Below are positions 1-10,476 of a stretch of DNA of 64,000 nt, one piece after another (the first letter of the stretch is position 1; each line of letters opens with the position of its first letter). The notes beneath the pieces are model-generated. The model did not search any database and was not told where the DNA came from. It saw only the letters and a list, made by a program, of their open reading frames with translations. Origin of the DNA: Physella acuta (taxonomy: Eukaryota > Mollusca > Gastropoda > Physidae); the NCBI RefSeq assembly GCF_028476545.1, contig NW_026731929.1, positions 5,001-69,000 of the forward strand, given 5' to 3'. A program made the position numbers and the translations under genes.

Positions 1-567
1 AAAGTGGATTGGGATAGTCCTATAGTTATATTATGAGATTTATAATTTTATTGTAGCAGATCTAGCTAAAACAGTTTTTGTGCGAAACAATTGTTTTTAG
101 TATGACTTTAGTATGACCACGTAACATTGTTCCATTATTGAAAACCTATTCATTCTATAATGTTATTTATTATTTTAACTTGTATATGATTAGATAAATT
201 ACATTCGTTTTAGTTTAATATGTATATATAGTATGTATATAGCTTACAGAATTTGAGTGTGATATATTATTGAAAAGATTTTTCTCTCATAATTTTTAAA
301 AAATATATAAAATACTTTTTTAGGAATTTTGAGCTCTGTGATCTTGACATAAGAGTTTTGTGGAATTTTATACATTTTTAATAACACGAAAAAGTTGATT
401 AAATTCTAATATTGCTATCATAGTGTTGTCATTTAAATCTTCTAAAATAACTTTACTGGTCCATACTTGAGGCAGTTGTTACGTCCATAGAGGCCAACTT
501 AAGCCACCTGGGCTACTTTTATGGAAAGGCCAACATGGGGCAGTGGCGGAACTAGAAAAAATGGGCC
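1..567. repeat. Long direct repeat, copy 1 (partner 16374-16940)
   Basis: This AT-rich segment is repeated at 16374-16940 with only a few substitutions seen by eye (for example near 177 and 215). It begins at base 1, so its true left edge may lie outside the window. Its last 27 bp, from 541, are the start of a hAT-like terminal repeat (CAGTGGCGGAACTAG). Copy 1 is broken off there by Helentron sequence, while copy 2 continues into the hAT-like element. There is no coding sequence. The near-identity implies a recent segmental duplication or an assembly duplicate. Confidence 0.85.
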
Positions 568-807
568 AAAAAACTAATGTAAATTTTTAAAGTACTAATA
601 ATATTGCGCACTATTATGCGCTTTTTTATTCGCGTTCACTTGGTGTGCAATTAATTTGTCTACGAGATTTTATTCTATTTTTAAAACTTTAAGTATTTAA
701 AATGGATTAAAAATCATGTCTAGAAGTCTATAGCCCGAGTTCCCATCCCCTGTTATTTTATATAAGAATATTCGAGAAAGTTTAGGGGAGATCACTCCCG
801 GTTTATT
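568..807 (+). mobile_element. Helentron 3' fragment, head-to-tail with the autonomous copy
   Basis: This is the 3' part of a non-autonomous Helentron. It ends in the subterminal CGAGAAAGT, the GGGAG/CTCCC hairpin and GGTTTATT, and is followed with no spacer by the 5' terminus of the next copy at 808. Its first ~97 bp (568-664) recur at 1271-1366 inside the next element. The arrangement is a head-to-tail tandem whose first member lacks its 5' part. Confidence 0.8.
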
Positions 808-839
808 ACTTTCTCGTATATACGAAGTATAGAGAAAGT
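808..839 (+). other. Helentron 5' terminal palindrome
   Basis: An 8-bp inverted repeat (ACTTTCTC / GAGAAAGT) flanks a 16-bp AT-rich spacer that is itself nearly palindromic. Variants of the same start lie at 45220 (plus strand) and 33167 (minus strand). By analogy with the family it is the Rep recognition and nicking end; that role is inferred. Confidence 0.7.
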
Positions 840-1366
840 CTTGTAATCGTGCAAAAAATAAAATCGAGATTTTTGCAAATCTCGACGTTTTGCATCTCAC
901 TGATACGGAAAAACATAATTTTGCAATCTTGTCCGTATGTCTGTGTGTCTGTGTGTGTGTGTGTCTGTGTGTGTGTGTGTCCGTGTGTAAACACGATAAC
1001 TTGAGTACCGTTACAGCTAGGTTGATGAAATTTCATATATAAGTATTTTATCAAAATCGTAGATCCGTATCAACTTTTGAGCGATTTCCGACAACCGGAA
1101 GTGGTACTTTTTCTACTTTGAATTTTTCAAAAGCCTATAACTTGAGTACTATTTCAGATAGATAAATTAAATTTCACATGTAAGTAAAAGATCTAATTCT
1201 CTACCTTCTGTTAAATTTTGAGTAATTTCCGTTGACCGGAAGTAGTAATTTACGCTACTTCCGATTTCTCAAAAAACTAATGTAAATTTTTAAAGTACTA
1301 ATAATATTGCGCACTATTATGCGCTTTTTTATTTCGCGTTCACTTGGTGTGCAATTAATTTGTCTA

Positions 1367-3034
1367 ATGGAAATGTATACAATACGATTTTCTCGGCCTA
1401 AACTTTTATAACTTTTTACTTTATCTAATTAAATTCTAATTAGATTCTAGATATAGATCTAGATCTCGATTCTAGATCTAGACTAGATCTACGGAAAAAA
1501 CTATACGTAGTCACTAAGATCTGGATTTAGACTATCTACTAAAAACAACATAACTACCATTGAACAGCCGGGTTTTTTGTAGAAATCTTTTAAGTCTCTT
1601 AATTTTAAGTCTCTTAATCAGCGAGTGCATTTAATATGGTATGGTTACCGGTGAAGAAATGAACTATTTCATTTAAATCTATAGATCTATTCATAAAAAC
1701 CTAATAAAAATAAATCACTTTAAAAACAAGAAGAATACCGTGGAATAGCCGAGTTTTTAACGGAATCATTTAAGTCACTTAAGTTAATCAGTGTGTGACT
1801 GTGTTATGTTAAATGTGTCGGATTTTTAGCTAATTAGTCATTTCTTTGCTTTGTCAGTAATATCGTTCAGCGTGTAATAAAGCACATTGCGTTTTGACCC
1901 TAACTATTTTATAAATTATTTTTCTAAACAAGTTCAACATTTTAAAATATATAGGCCTATGATTCACGTGAAACGGGTACCGATGGCTAGTTCTACTTAT
2001 AAAAGTTGGAAAATTAAAAATGGATTAAAAATCATTTCTCTATCCCGTGTCACCGTAGTGTTATATAAGAATATATTTTTAAAATAGAATAGTGCAAAAT
2101 GATATAAACGCTTCTTACTAAAACTTTTTTTAATGAATTTTATTTTCTACTCGATTATATTTTTATAAAAACAGTAATAATGTGTAATTTGGGTTATGTC
2201 ACAAACTTCTATATTTCTATACCCCGATTGCATTGGAAGGGCTATGCCTGTTTCTGTCATATAAGAACATATCCTATGTAATACGTGCACAATCACGATT
2301 TTACAGCCGCATATTGTGTTCGGTTATGCTGGTGTGATCGATGTAGGCCTATATGTTTAGGATTGAAGTTAAACATAATTGGACTAACAGTAGACTATAT
2401 GGTTAGAGAGTATTTGCTGCTTGTTTTGGCTGTAATAAAATATGTGTAATGCCTGCATGACGCGGCGAAAGCAGAATGACGTAGTAGACAAGAAATAAAG
2501 AAAAATGCATGTTTTCGTTGCTTGCACTTATGTAGATAGAATGTTATTTGGTGAATCAACAGAACATTGCAAGAACGTTCTTCTCCTTTGAGTTTTATCG
2601 ATATAGTAGAGCTTTCACTCAAACTTCGCTAACTATACACATACATATATGGTAATATTTGAGTCGCCTGCCGTCTTACGGGTGAGTAGGCCTATCGCTG
2701 AAATGGGTACAAGCCTACCGGTCAGAATATTATTCAGGGGTTGAATACATTTGACTGGGAAGGCGTGTTTGTACAGCGCAGACTGCACTAAGGCTTTTAC
2801 GTTTAAGGCACAGAAACAGTTATGTTAAGCCAACAGCCACAGCACAAAGTTCTATTGTGAAATTCCTAGATAATTTACGTACGTCTGAAATCTCGAGATG
2901 GCTTATGCATAACTATGCTCGCATGGTCGAAGATTACACCTTCTGTTCTGTAGTCAGTGTAGTTCACTGTATTTGAGTTCAACGAGTTGTAAACGACACG
3001 TACTTCTGTCTGTCTTAACCACATATATTCTAAA
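1367..3034 (+). other. Helentron 5' non-coding region
   Basis: Upstream DNA of the Helentron ORF. It is very AT-rich, with clusters of AGATCTAGAT-like words at 1430-1500. Two stretches, near 2006-2098 and 2220-2290, resemble the body of the short derivatives near 700-780 and may be decayed internal copies. The ORF promoter should lie here, but no TATA box or initiator could be singled out. Short words near 1364-1440 and 1660-1690 recur in another order near 26825-26940. Confidence 0.5.
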
Positions 3035-6000
3035 ATGAGGGTAAAGAGACAGTGTAGCTTAGCGCGGAGAAAAAAGATACAACTTTCAGTGTCAAAACTA
3101 CGTTGTGATACGTCGTTTAAAGATGTTGAGAGAAATAAAAACAAGCTGAACATGAGAGTAACACGTTCTTTAGAAAGTTATCTTAGCACAGAAAGAAAGA
3201 GGAACAACGACTCAAAGAAACTAGCTAGGACACAAGAGCTTTATCGCACTGCAGAGAAGAAGAGGAACAACGACTCAATGAAACTAGCTAGGACACAAGA
3301 GCCTTATCGCACTGCAGAGAAGAAGAGGAACAACGACTCAATGAAACTAGCTAGGACACAAGAGCCTTATCGCACTGCAGAGAAGAAGAGGAACAACGAC
3401 TCAATGAAACTAGCTAGGACAAAAGAGCCTTATCGCACTGCAGAGAAGAAGAAGAACAACGACTCAAAGAAACTAGCTAGGACAAAAGAGCCTTATCGCA
3501 CTGCAGAGAAGAAGAAGAACAACGACTCAATGAAACTAGCTAGGACAAAAGAGCCTTATTGCACTGCAGAGAAGAAGAGGAACAACGACTCAATGAAACT
3601 AGCTAGGACAAAAGAGCCTTATCGCACTGCAGAGAAGAAGAGGAACAACGACTCAATGAAACTAGCTAGGACACAAGAGCCTTATCGCACTGCAGAGAAG
3701 AAGAGGAACAACGACTCAAAGAAACTAGCTAGGACAAAACAAGCATATCGCACCGTAGAGAAGAACAGGAATAAAAACGCAATGAAAATATTAAGAACTA
3801 AAGAGGCATATCGTTTAGCTGAGAAAAAGAAAGACCTTCAGTCTAAGACAAGTCTCAGGAAAAATAATGTTTATCGTATAGCTGAACGAGAGAAGAGCAA
3901 TGGTGCGATACAGTTGAGAAGAGCCCAGCATGATTATCGTGAAAGTGAACGGCTAAGGGACAGAGAACGGAAAGAAAAACGAAGACATGATTATTTCTTT
4001 CGCGCTAGAGAAAATTATATCTCCTCTTTAAGAGCGATTGATTCAGTCTGTAGTAAAAATAAACTACAATTCATTAAAGACCGATGTTCAAAGCCAGATA
4101 AGGTTTGTTGTTCTTGTGAGGGACTATTTTTCAATCATTCTGTTCTGAAACATCATGACACTTTCCCTACAAAATTTAGCTATGAAGAATGCAGTGCTAA
4201 AATATTTAATTATCCTTCAGAATACATATGCCGTACTTGTTACAATCACTCAAGGAAAGGAAAAATTCCGAAAATGGCAACAAGTAATGGCCTGAAGTTT
4301 GTAGATATACCAGAGTGTATAAAAAGGTTAACAGTGCTGGAGGAGCGGATGGTTTCCCCATACATCAACTTTATGCAACTCCGACCGCTGAAAGCATATG
4401 CTATAAATCCACAAATAGGCATGAAAGGAAGTGTAGTCAATATCCCGATAGAAATCGACGACATGGTTCAAGTGCTACCGCGTGCTTTTGATAATTTAGC
4501 CACGGTACAGATTAAGTTAAAACGTCATATGCTGCACAAATCGCACTATTTGTTTGAAACTGTTCGACCAGCAGTAATTTGTGATGTTTTGGATCAGTTG
4601 GTGAAGACGCCGTTATATCGTGCCAACAGTATTTCTATCGACAGAACGTACTTCGAACGATATGCCGATTGTGGTATTCAAACTGCCATTGATTTTGTAC
4701 TTGACGATAAAGACAAGGACTGCGTTCAAGCAAGCCAAATATCAGATAGCGGAAGTGCTAAGAAAATACGTACGGAAAATGTTGATTTTCACGAAGACAG
4801 CGACGACGGAAACTCTAATGATGAAGTGGACGAAGAAGTCATGATAGTAGATCGAAATAAAGAAATGGTCGACAACGTGCAGGTGTTCGCTCCAGGTCAA
4901 GGCAAGCTACCGGTTCCTTGGCATGCAGTAAATGACATAGATGAATTGTGTTTCCCCAAGATATATTTCGGTCACAAATTTTACACACCTAAGAAATTTT
5001 CCTACAATGACAGGGTTAAATTCGAAATTCGCCATAGAGACAGACGAGCCTGCATCCCAGCAAGACTGCTGTTCATGGCAAAGAAAAAATTAGAAATGAC
5101 TGCTCTGGCAAGTGTTAATATGTGTTTAAGGAAAACAAAGGTGACGCATGGAATGAACGTTAAAAATGCGCTTGATAAAAATTATCTCGATAATCTAATG
5201 AAATTAGATGAAGGATACAAAATCCTTAAACAAGTAAGATCATCTCCATCATACTGGGAAACTAGGAAAAAAGAGTTGATGGCAACAGTTAGACAACTTG
5301 GCAAGCCAACATTCTTTTTAACAATATCTGCAGGAGAAACAAGGTGGCCGGAATTGATTAAGTCTCTATCCGCGCTACAGGGATCACATTCAACATTGGA
5401 AGAAGCAACAGCCCTCAATGACTACCAGAAGACTGATCTTATTAAAAACGACCCAGTTACGTGCGCGCGGTATTTTAACTATAAGATGTCTAAACTAATG
5501 TCGTTGCTAAAAGAAGGATCCATTTTTGAAAAAAACACCGTCGAAGATTTCTATGAAAGAATCGAATTTCAAGTGAGAGGATCTCCACACGAACACATCT
5601 TCTTGTGGCTTACAGGTACCCCAGTGTTTGATTCAAAGAATGTTGATTCCATTAAGGAATGTGTAGGATTTATTGACAAGTTTATCACCTGCGAGTATAA
5701 AGAAGACGATCCGTTTGTGCAGCTTCAGATGCACAAGCACTCTCATACATGCTACAAAGGAAAAAGGAATAAAAGCAAGTGTCGATTTAACTTCCCCATG
5801 CCCGCTATGCCGAAGACAATGATACTGGAGCCATTAGCCGAGGATGAAATTGATGACTCATTCAAAGAACGATTGACAGCACTTCGAAAGCTAATGGTAT
5901 ATTATTCGAAGAGCAGAGATGACATACCATTTGAAGAGATTCTTAAGACTTTGAATATGTCTGAAGAGATGTACATTTCTGTTCTCAGGAGCTCACTTAA

Positions 6001-9000
6001 AAGGCCGCAAGTGTATCTACGAAGAAAGAGCACAGAAGTTAATATCAATGGGTACAACCCAGATATCCTGCATCTTTTCGAGTCCAATATGGACCTACAA
6101 TTTGTTTTAGAAGAATATGGTCTTGCTTCCTATATTGTAAAATATGTGAGTAAAATTGATAGTGGGCTATCAAAAATATTACGTGATGCAGCGTCGGATG
6201 CCAACAAAGGAAATAAGAGCGTAAAGGAGAAATTTAGAAAGATCGCAAACGTTTTCCTGAATAGCAACCTGATGTCCGCCCAAGAAGCAGCATATCATGC
6301 CTTGTCAATGCCTTTGTCAAAATGTAGCCGCAAAACTGTATACATAAACACCAGTCCTAGGCTGGAAAGAGCCAGGATGTTAAAAACAAACGCACAACTT
6401 CAAAGTTTAAATGAAGACTCAACAGAAGTCTATATGAAAGACTTATTTCAAAAATATAGTGAACGACCGCAACAGTTAGAAGACGTTTGCCTGGCAACAT
6501 TTACATCTGAGTATGTACCGATTAGGAGGGAAGCAGAATTTGATGAAGATAAAATTTATTTTGAGGAATCAAAAGAGTACAGGCGTAAGAAAAAACCAGC
6601 CGTGATAAGGTACAGACGGTACAAACTTCAGCAGGACAAATCAAATTACTTCCGAGAGCAATTACTGCTATTTCTGCCTTGGCGTAATGAGTTAAAAGAT
6701 ATAGAACAAGTCAATTGTGAGCAGCTGTACAGAGACAGTGTGGTAAAGATAGAGGATAATAGGAAAAAATTTTCAGCAATTGCAGATGAAATTTTAGATG
6801 ATGCTTTGGAAAATGCCAAACAACAGGTTGCAGATATAGAGGAAGAGGAAGCCTACGAATTTATAAAAGAAAAACTTTCACCAGAACATAATGTGGACAT
6901 TCTGCAGCAAGGAGGACAGGAAACCCCAGTTAATAAGAATCAAAATCGATACAGTGTTCCGAATAGAGTGCCACATGAAGACATATGTTGCTTGTTTTCC
7001 CGTCTGAACGAGGGACAGAAAGACTTCGTCTTCCACATCCTCAATTCCTTCAAATTGAGAAAAACTCCCTTCTATATCTTCCTGAGTGGATCGGCAGGGG
7101 TTGGAAAAAGTACAGTCATTAGGTGCCTTTATCAATCCATAACAAAATATTTTGATTCACAGCCAGGTGCTTCGGGAGACTCCATCTATGTTCTATTGTG
7201 TGCACCATCTGGGAAAGCTGCATTCCTCATTGAAGGTGTTACCCTGCATACTGCTTTCGCATTACCCATATCTCAATTTGGTGGTTCAATGCCTCAGTTA
7301 TCGTCAGAAGTTGCCAATACAATTAGGGAAAAATTATTCAACATTAAACTACTGATCATCGATGAAATTTCTATGGTCGGAAGCACACTTTTCAGTCGAG
7401 TTGACTCTCGTTTGCGCCAAATAATGGGAGACAACAAACCCTTTGGAGGGATATCAGTTTTACTTGTCGGAGATTTGAACCAGCTACCACCAGTTATGGA
7501 TTCCCTAATTTATAAGGTGGACAAAAGCAACGAATTTTGGGAATTAATGGATCGAAATCCCCTTTGGGATCTATTCACCTTCTACGAATTGAAACAAATA
7601 ATGCGCCAAAAGAATGAAATTGAGTTTATTGAAGCGCTGAATGCATTAGCGAGTGGACACATGGTGCAAAAACATGTTGAACTGTTCAAGTCTAGGCAAG
7701 TGTCGCCGTCAGCAGTACCAAACAGCGCAATCAGATTGTACGGTGAAAATAAATGTGTCGATATTTATAACCAGGAAAGAATTAAAAGTCACCCGGGACC
7801 ACATTACATTTCCACTGCTAAAGATTCCATTTTAGGAAAACTCTCAGAGGCATCAAAGGAAAGTATACTGCAGGGACTAAAGAAAAAAAAATTAAGTGAA
7901 GTAAATGGCCTACCACACAGCATCATTATAAAACTAGGAATAAAATATGCTATAACAACGAACATTGACGTAGAAGATGGTCTCGTTAACGGAGCGTGCG
8001 GAGTCCTAAGGCTGATAACATTCGATAATGACGACAGCCAAGTACCAAAAATACTCTGGTTAGATTTCTCCACACACAACGTTGGTAATAAGGCAAAGAT
8101 GGCTCACAAACGGCTCATAGATGACAATAACCTTGACTCACATTTAGTGCCCATAAGGAAGGTTTGTGTTCCGCTGAATATTTCAAATAAACTTCAGTAC
8201 CCGACATTAAGAACTCAATTCCCCATGGTACCCGCAGAAGCAATTACCATTCACAAAAGCCAAGGACAGACATATGAACAGGTGGCGTTAGATTTCAACG
8301 AAATAAAAAGGATAACAAGGCCTTTGCTGTATGTAGCTTTAAGCAGAGTTTCAAGCATCACAGGATTGTACATTGTTGGAGACTTTAGGATCCCAAAACA
8401 ATCGACGCATGAGGACCCAAGCCTGCAAGAGCTCTACAGACTAAGGACAGCTAAGTCTTTAAATTTGCCACTCCGTATATTTAAAGACTCAACAGGATTC
8501 AAAGTAGCATATCAGAATGTGTGCTCTTTAACGAATAAATTACAATACATTAAAGGGGACAATTGGTATTTTCAAAGCGACTTACTGATATTTTCCGAAA
8601 CGTTGGCATCTGAAACCGAAGAATTTGTCCTTGATAACTATAAAGTGTTATTTCGGAGTGATCCACACTGTGGTACTAGAGGTATCATTTGTTTCGCGAA
8701 ACACAGTCTTAGTGGTGTAAGTGATGTCATACATGACAGAATTGAAACTGGCACAAACTATCATGTAGAATTATATGCGGTTACTATCTGTAGAATGACC
8801 ATCATTACTGGATACAAGTCACCTAGCACGCCAGTCAGTGTGTTTCGAACAACTTTCCATACGTTATTGAGTAAGGTCAAATTTGTTGAAGAAATTGTTG
8901 TGATTGGAGATCTGAACTTCAACATCTTAAACAATGCCAGTAGTGACTTGCATGACTTTTTCAAGCAGTATAAACTTACATCTGCTTTACCATTGGAAAT

Positions 9001-10213
9001 CCCAACCACCGATTTGAATACACAAATAGACGTCATATTTTCAACAACTTCAGTCCTTGCTGGAGTGTATGAAACGTACTTCTCTTACCATAAGCCTGTA
9101 TGTTTTATATTCAATGACAATAAAATTTCTTACCAAAAGAAAATACCAGACTCTATCACCACGATCGCTCCTCCAAAAACAGTAAGGCGAATTGAAGATG
9201 AACTAAGACCACCATTCAACATACCTTCTGAAAAATACGTTATTAACACCTGCAAGGACCTTAAATCAAACGAAATGTGTACACTATCAGATTCTAAACT
9301 AAACGTATTTCTGTCGGCAAACAGTTCTCAAGCTCCAACATGCGTATCGAACTTTCAAGGTTTGTTTATTCAGGTACAAACTATTCTCAACTATTTTGAT
9401 AGAAAGAGAGGTAGCACATCTGAGACTGATCTCCATAGTGCTAGTGCTGATATTAAAAATGAAACATTGCAAAACCTCTTGAGTGTAATAAGTCCTTGCA
9501 AGGTACAAATCCAACATGAAATTATTCGCCTAAGAACTCACGCTAGAGCAGAATATGACCCATCACTGGCAGCAGATGAAGTTAAGGGATACTACAGGAA
9601 AGGAATATGCCACGGATTTTTATCTCATTTCTTCGTATGCGAAACACGAGCCGACGGTAACTGTTTCTATAACGCGTTGTCTCTCTGCATGGTTCAATCA
9701 GAAGCACAGGCACAGAACATTCGCTTGCTCATAGCATCATACCTGCTGCTTAATGCGACAGTACATGAAAAGCTTATCCAGATGACTCACGGAGAATTCT
9801 CTCATAGGTTGGATCATCTATATGTTTGCTTCAAAAACTACATCTGGGCCGGCGACGTCCAAGCGTATGCTGCTGCCTTAGTTTTTGACCGATCTATTAT
9901 TATGATAGGTGGTCTTGACCAACAGTTCCACCAATTCTCTGAAATACAGCACTTATCTTCTAAAGAGTTATTACAGTGGCTCTCTCAAGCCACCTGGAGA
10001 AGTTCAGAAGTGGTGGAAACTGATTCATCAAAAAGAAACGGGCGAGAGCCCATATTCATACTTCACCAGGTGAATCATTTCATGGCCATGCTACCACGAA
10101 CTGACTCAGTCGCAGACCTTCAGTTCCTTCCCCCAGCGGTTGTGAATCTTAACAACATTTCCATTGAAAAATATAAGATATGTGGAGTTGATTATGAATT
10201 TTCTCCTCCATAA
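3035..10213 (+). CDS. Helentron Rep-helicase-endonuclease-OTU polyprotein, 2392 aa
   Basis: Rolling-circle transposase in one intronless frame. Residues ~60-310 are basic, charged 21-residue repeats (consensus LARTQEPYRTAEKKRNNDSMK split over units). A Cys-rich region follows (C358, C359, C361; C399, C402), resembling the DUF6570-type domain of Helitron proteins. The Rep nuclease shows the HUH-type HEH at 852-854 and the two-tyrosine motif YIVKY (Y1033, K1036, Y1037). The Pif1-like SF1 helicase has Walker A GSAGVGKS (1352-1359), DE (1443-1444), HKSQGQT (from 1740) and YVALSRV (1766-1772). An EEP/AP-type endonuclease follows: YQN (1826-1828), E1855, GDLN (D1959, N1961), H2019. The C-terminal OTU domain has DGNC (C2210 nucleophile) and a His in NHF (H2348). 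All visible catalytic residues are present and there is no stop, so the copy is probably young. The start is the first Met before the basic region. Confidence 0.95.
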   Translation: MRVKRQCSLARRKKIQLSVSKLRCDTSFKDVERNKNKLNMRVTRSLESYLSTERKRNNDSKKLARTQELYRTAEKKRNNDSMKLARTQEPYRTAEKKRNNDSMKLARTQEPYRTAEKKRNNDSMKLARTKEPYRTAEKKKNNDSKKLARTKEPYRTAEKKKNNDSMKLARTKEPYCTAEKKRNNDSMKLARTKEPYRTAEKKRNNDSMKLARTQEPYRTAEKKRNNDSKKLARTKQAYRTVEKNRNKNAMKILRTKEAYRLAEKKKDLQSKTSLRKNNVYRIAEREKSNGAIQLRRAQHDYRESERLRDRERKEKRRHDYFFRARENYISSLRAIDSVCSKNKLQFIKDRCSKPDKVCCSCEGLFFNHSVLKHHDTFPTKFSYEECSAKIFNYPSEYICRTCYNHSRKGKIPKMATSNGLKFVDIPECIKRLTVLEERMVSPYINFMQLRPLKAYAINPQIGMKGSVVNIPIEIDDMVQVLPRAFDNLATVQIKLKRHMLHKSHYLFETVRPAVICDVLDQLVKTPLYRANSISIDRTYFERYADCGIQTAIDFVLDDKDKDCVQASQISDSGSAKKIRTENVDFHEDSDDGNSNDEVDEEVMIVDRNKEMVDNVQVFAPGQGKLPVPWHAVNDIDELCFPKIYFGHKFYTPKKFSYNDRVKFEIRHRDRRACIPARLLFMAKKKLEMTALASVNMCLRKTKVTHGMNVKNALDKNYLDNLMKLDEGYKILKQVRSSPSYWETRKKELMATVRQLGKPTFFLTISAGETRWPELIKSLSALQGSHSTLEEATALNDYQKTDLIKNDPVTCARYFNYKMSKLMSLLKEGSIFEKNTVEDFYERIEFQVRGSPHEHIFLWLTGTPVFDSKNVDSIKECVGFIDKFITCEYKEDDPFVQLQMHKHSHTCYKGKRNKSKCRFNFPMPAMPKTMILEPLAEDEIDDSFKERLTALRKLMVYYSKSRDDIPFEEILKTLNMSEEMYISVLRSSLKRPQVYLRRKSTEVNINGYNPDILHLFESNMDLQFVLEEYGLASYIVKYVSKIDSGLSKILRDAASDANKGNKSVKEKFRKIANVFLNSNLMSAQEAAYHALSMPLSKCSRKTVYINTSPRLERARMLKTNAQLQSLNEDSTEVYMKDLFQKYSERPQQLEDVCLATFTSEYVPIRREAEFDEDKIYFEESKEYRRKKKPAVIRYRRYKLQQDKSNYFREQLLLFLPWRNELKDIEQVNCEQLYRDSVVKIEDNRKKFSAIADEILDDALENAKQQVADIEEEEAYEFIKEKLSPEHNVDILQQGGQETPVNKNQNRYSVPNRVPHEDICCLFSRLNEGQKDFVFHILNSFKLRKTPFYIFLSGSAGVGKSTVIRCLYQSITKYFDSQPGASGDSIYVLLCAPSGKAAFLIEGVTLHTAFALPISQFGGSMPQLSSEVANTIREKLFNIKLLIIDEISMVGSTLFSRVDSRLRQIMGDNKPFGGISVLLVGDLNQLPPVMDSLIYKVDKSNEFWELMDRNPLWDLFTFYELKQIMRQKNEIEFIEALNALASGHMVQKHVELFKSRQVSPSAVPNSAIRLYGENKCVDIYNQERIKSHPGPHYISTAKDSILGKLSEASKESILQGLKKKKLSEVNGLPHSIIIKLGIKYAITTNIDVEDGLVNGACGVLRLITFDNDDSQVPKILWLDFSTHNVGNKAKMAHKRLIDDNNLDSHLVPIRKVCVPLNISNKLQYPTLRTQFPMVPAEAITIHKSQGQTYEQVALDFNEIKRITRPLLYVALSRVSSITGLYIVGDFRIPKQSTHEDPSLQELYRLRTAKSLNLPLRIFKDSTGFKVAYQNVCSLTNKLQYIKGDNWYFQSDLLIFSETLASETEEFVLDNYKVLFRSDPHCGTRGIICFAKHSLSGVSDVIHDRIETGTNYHVELYAVTICRMTIITGYKSPSTPVSVFRTTFHTLLSKVKFVEEIVVIGDLNFNILNNASSDLHDFFKQYKLTSALPLEIPTTDLNTQIDVIFSTTSVLAGVYETYFSYHKPVCFIFNDNKISYQKKIPDSITTIAPPKTVRRIEDELRPPFNIPSEKYVINTCKDLKSNEMCTLSDSKLNVFLSANSSQAPTCVSNFQGLFIQVQTILNYFDRKRGSTSETDLHSASADIKNETLQNLLSVISPCKVQIQHEIIRLRTHARAEYDPSLAADEVKGYYRKGICHGFLSHFFVCETRADGNCFYNALSLCMVQSEAQAQNIRLLIASYLLLNATVHEKLIQMTHGEFSHRLDHLYVCFKNYIWAGDVQAYAAALVFDRSIIMIGGLDQQFHQFSEIQHLSSKELLQWLSQATWRSSEVVETDSSKRNGREPIFILHQVNHFMAMLPRTDSVADLQFLPPAVVNLNNISIEKYKICGVDYEFSPP
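3185..3960 (+). repeat. 63-bp in-frame tandem repeat in the Helentron ORF
   Basis: About nine near-identical 63-bp units (21 codons each) are followed by three decayed ones. Differences are mostly single-base changes (Q/K, R/K, M/K). The period keeps frame, so copy number can change without breaking the protein. The encoded segment is Lys/Arg-rich and probably helical. A nucleic-acid-binding or nuclear-targeting role is inferred only. Confidence 0.9.
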
Positions 10214-10476
10214 CAACTCACTGAGTCTAAACAACTTAGTTTTTCAATTGTGTATGTATCTCTTTGTGTGTGTATGTACGTGTGTGTGAGTGTGTGTGTT
10301 TGTCTGCCTGCCTGCCTGTGATAATTTTATATCATACTGATTAAAGCAGCATGATGTAAGAACTTTTCGTCTACATGTGTATTCTTTAAAACAAAATTAT
10401 CGGATTTGTAACAAAAGTTTATATTTCTTTAGGGCCTAGCCCAAAACATTATTGCTATATACTATATATGAATATA

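Noticed and set aside
806-1054. Minus-strand frames with HTHTQT repeats (also 12616-12852 and 29788-29970)
   Set aside because: They are translations of GT microsatellites inside Helentron or Helitron DNA.
2875-3153. Minus-strand 92-codon frame overlapping the start of the Helentron ORF
   Set aside because: No homology recognised; a shadow of the real frame and upstream DNA.
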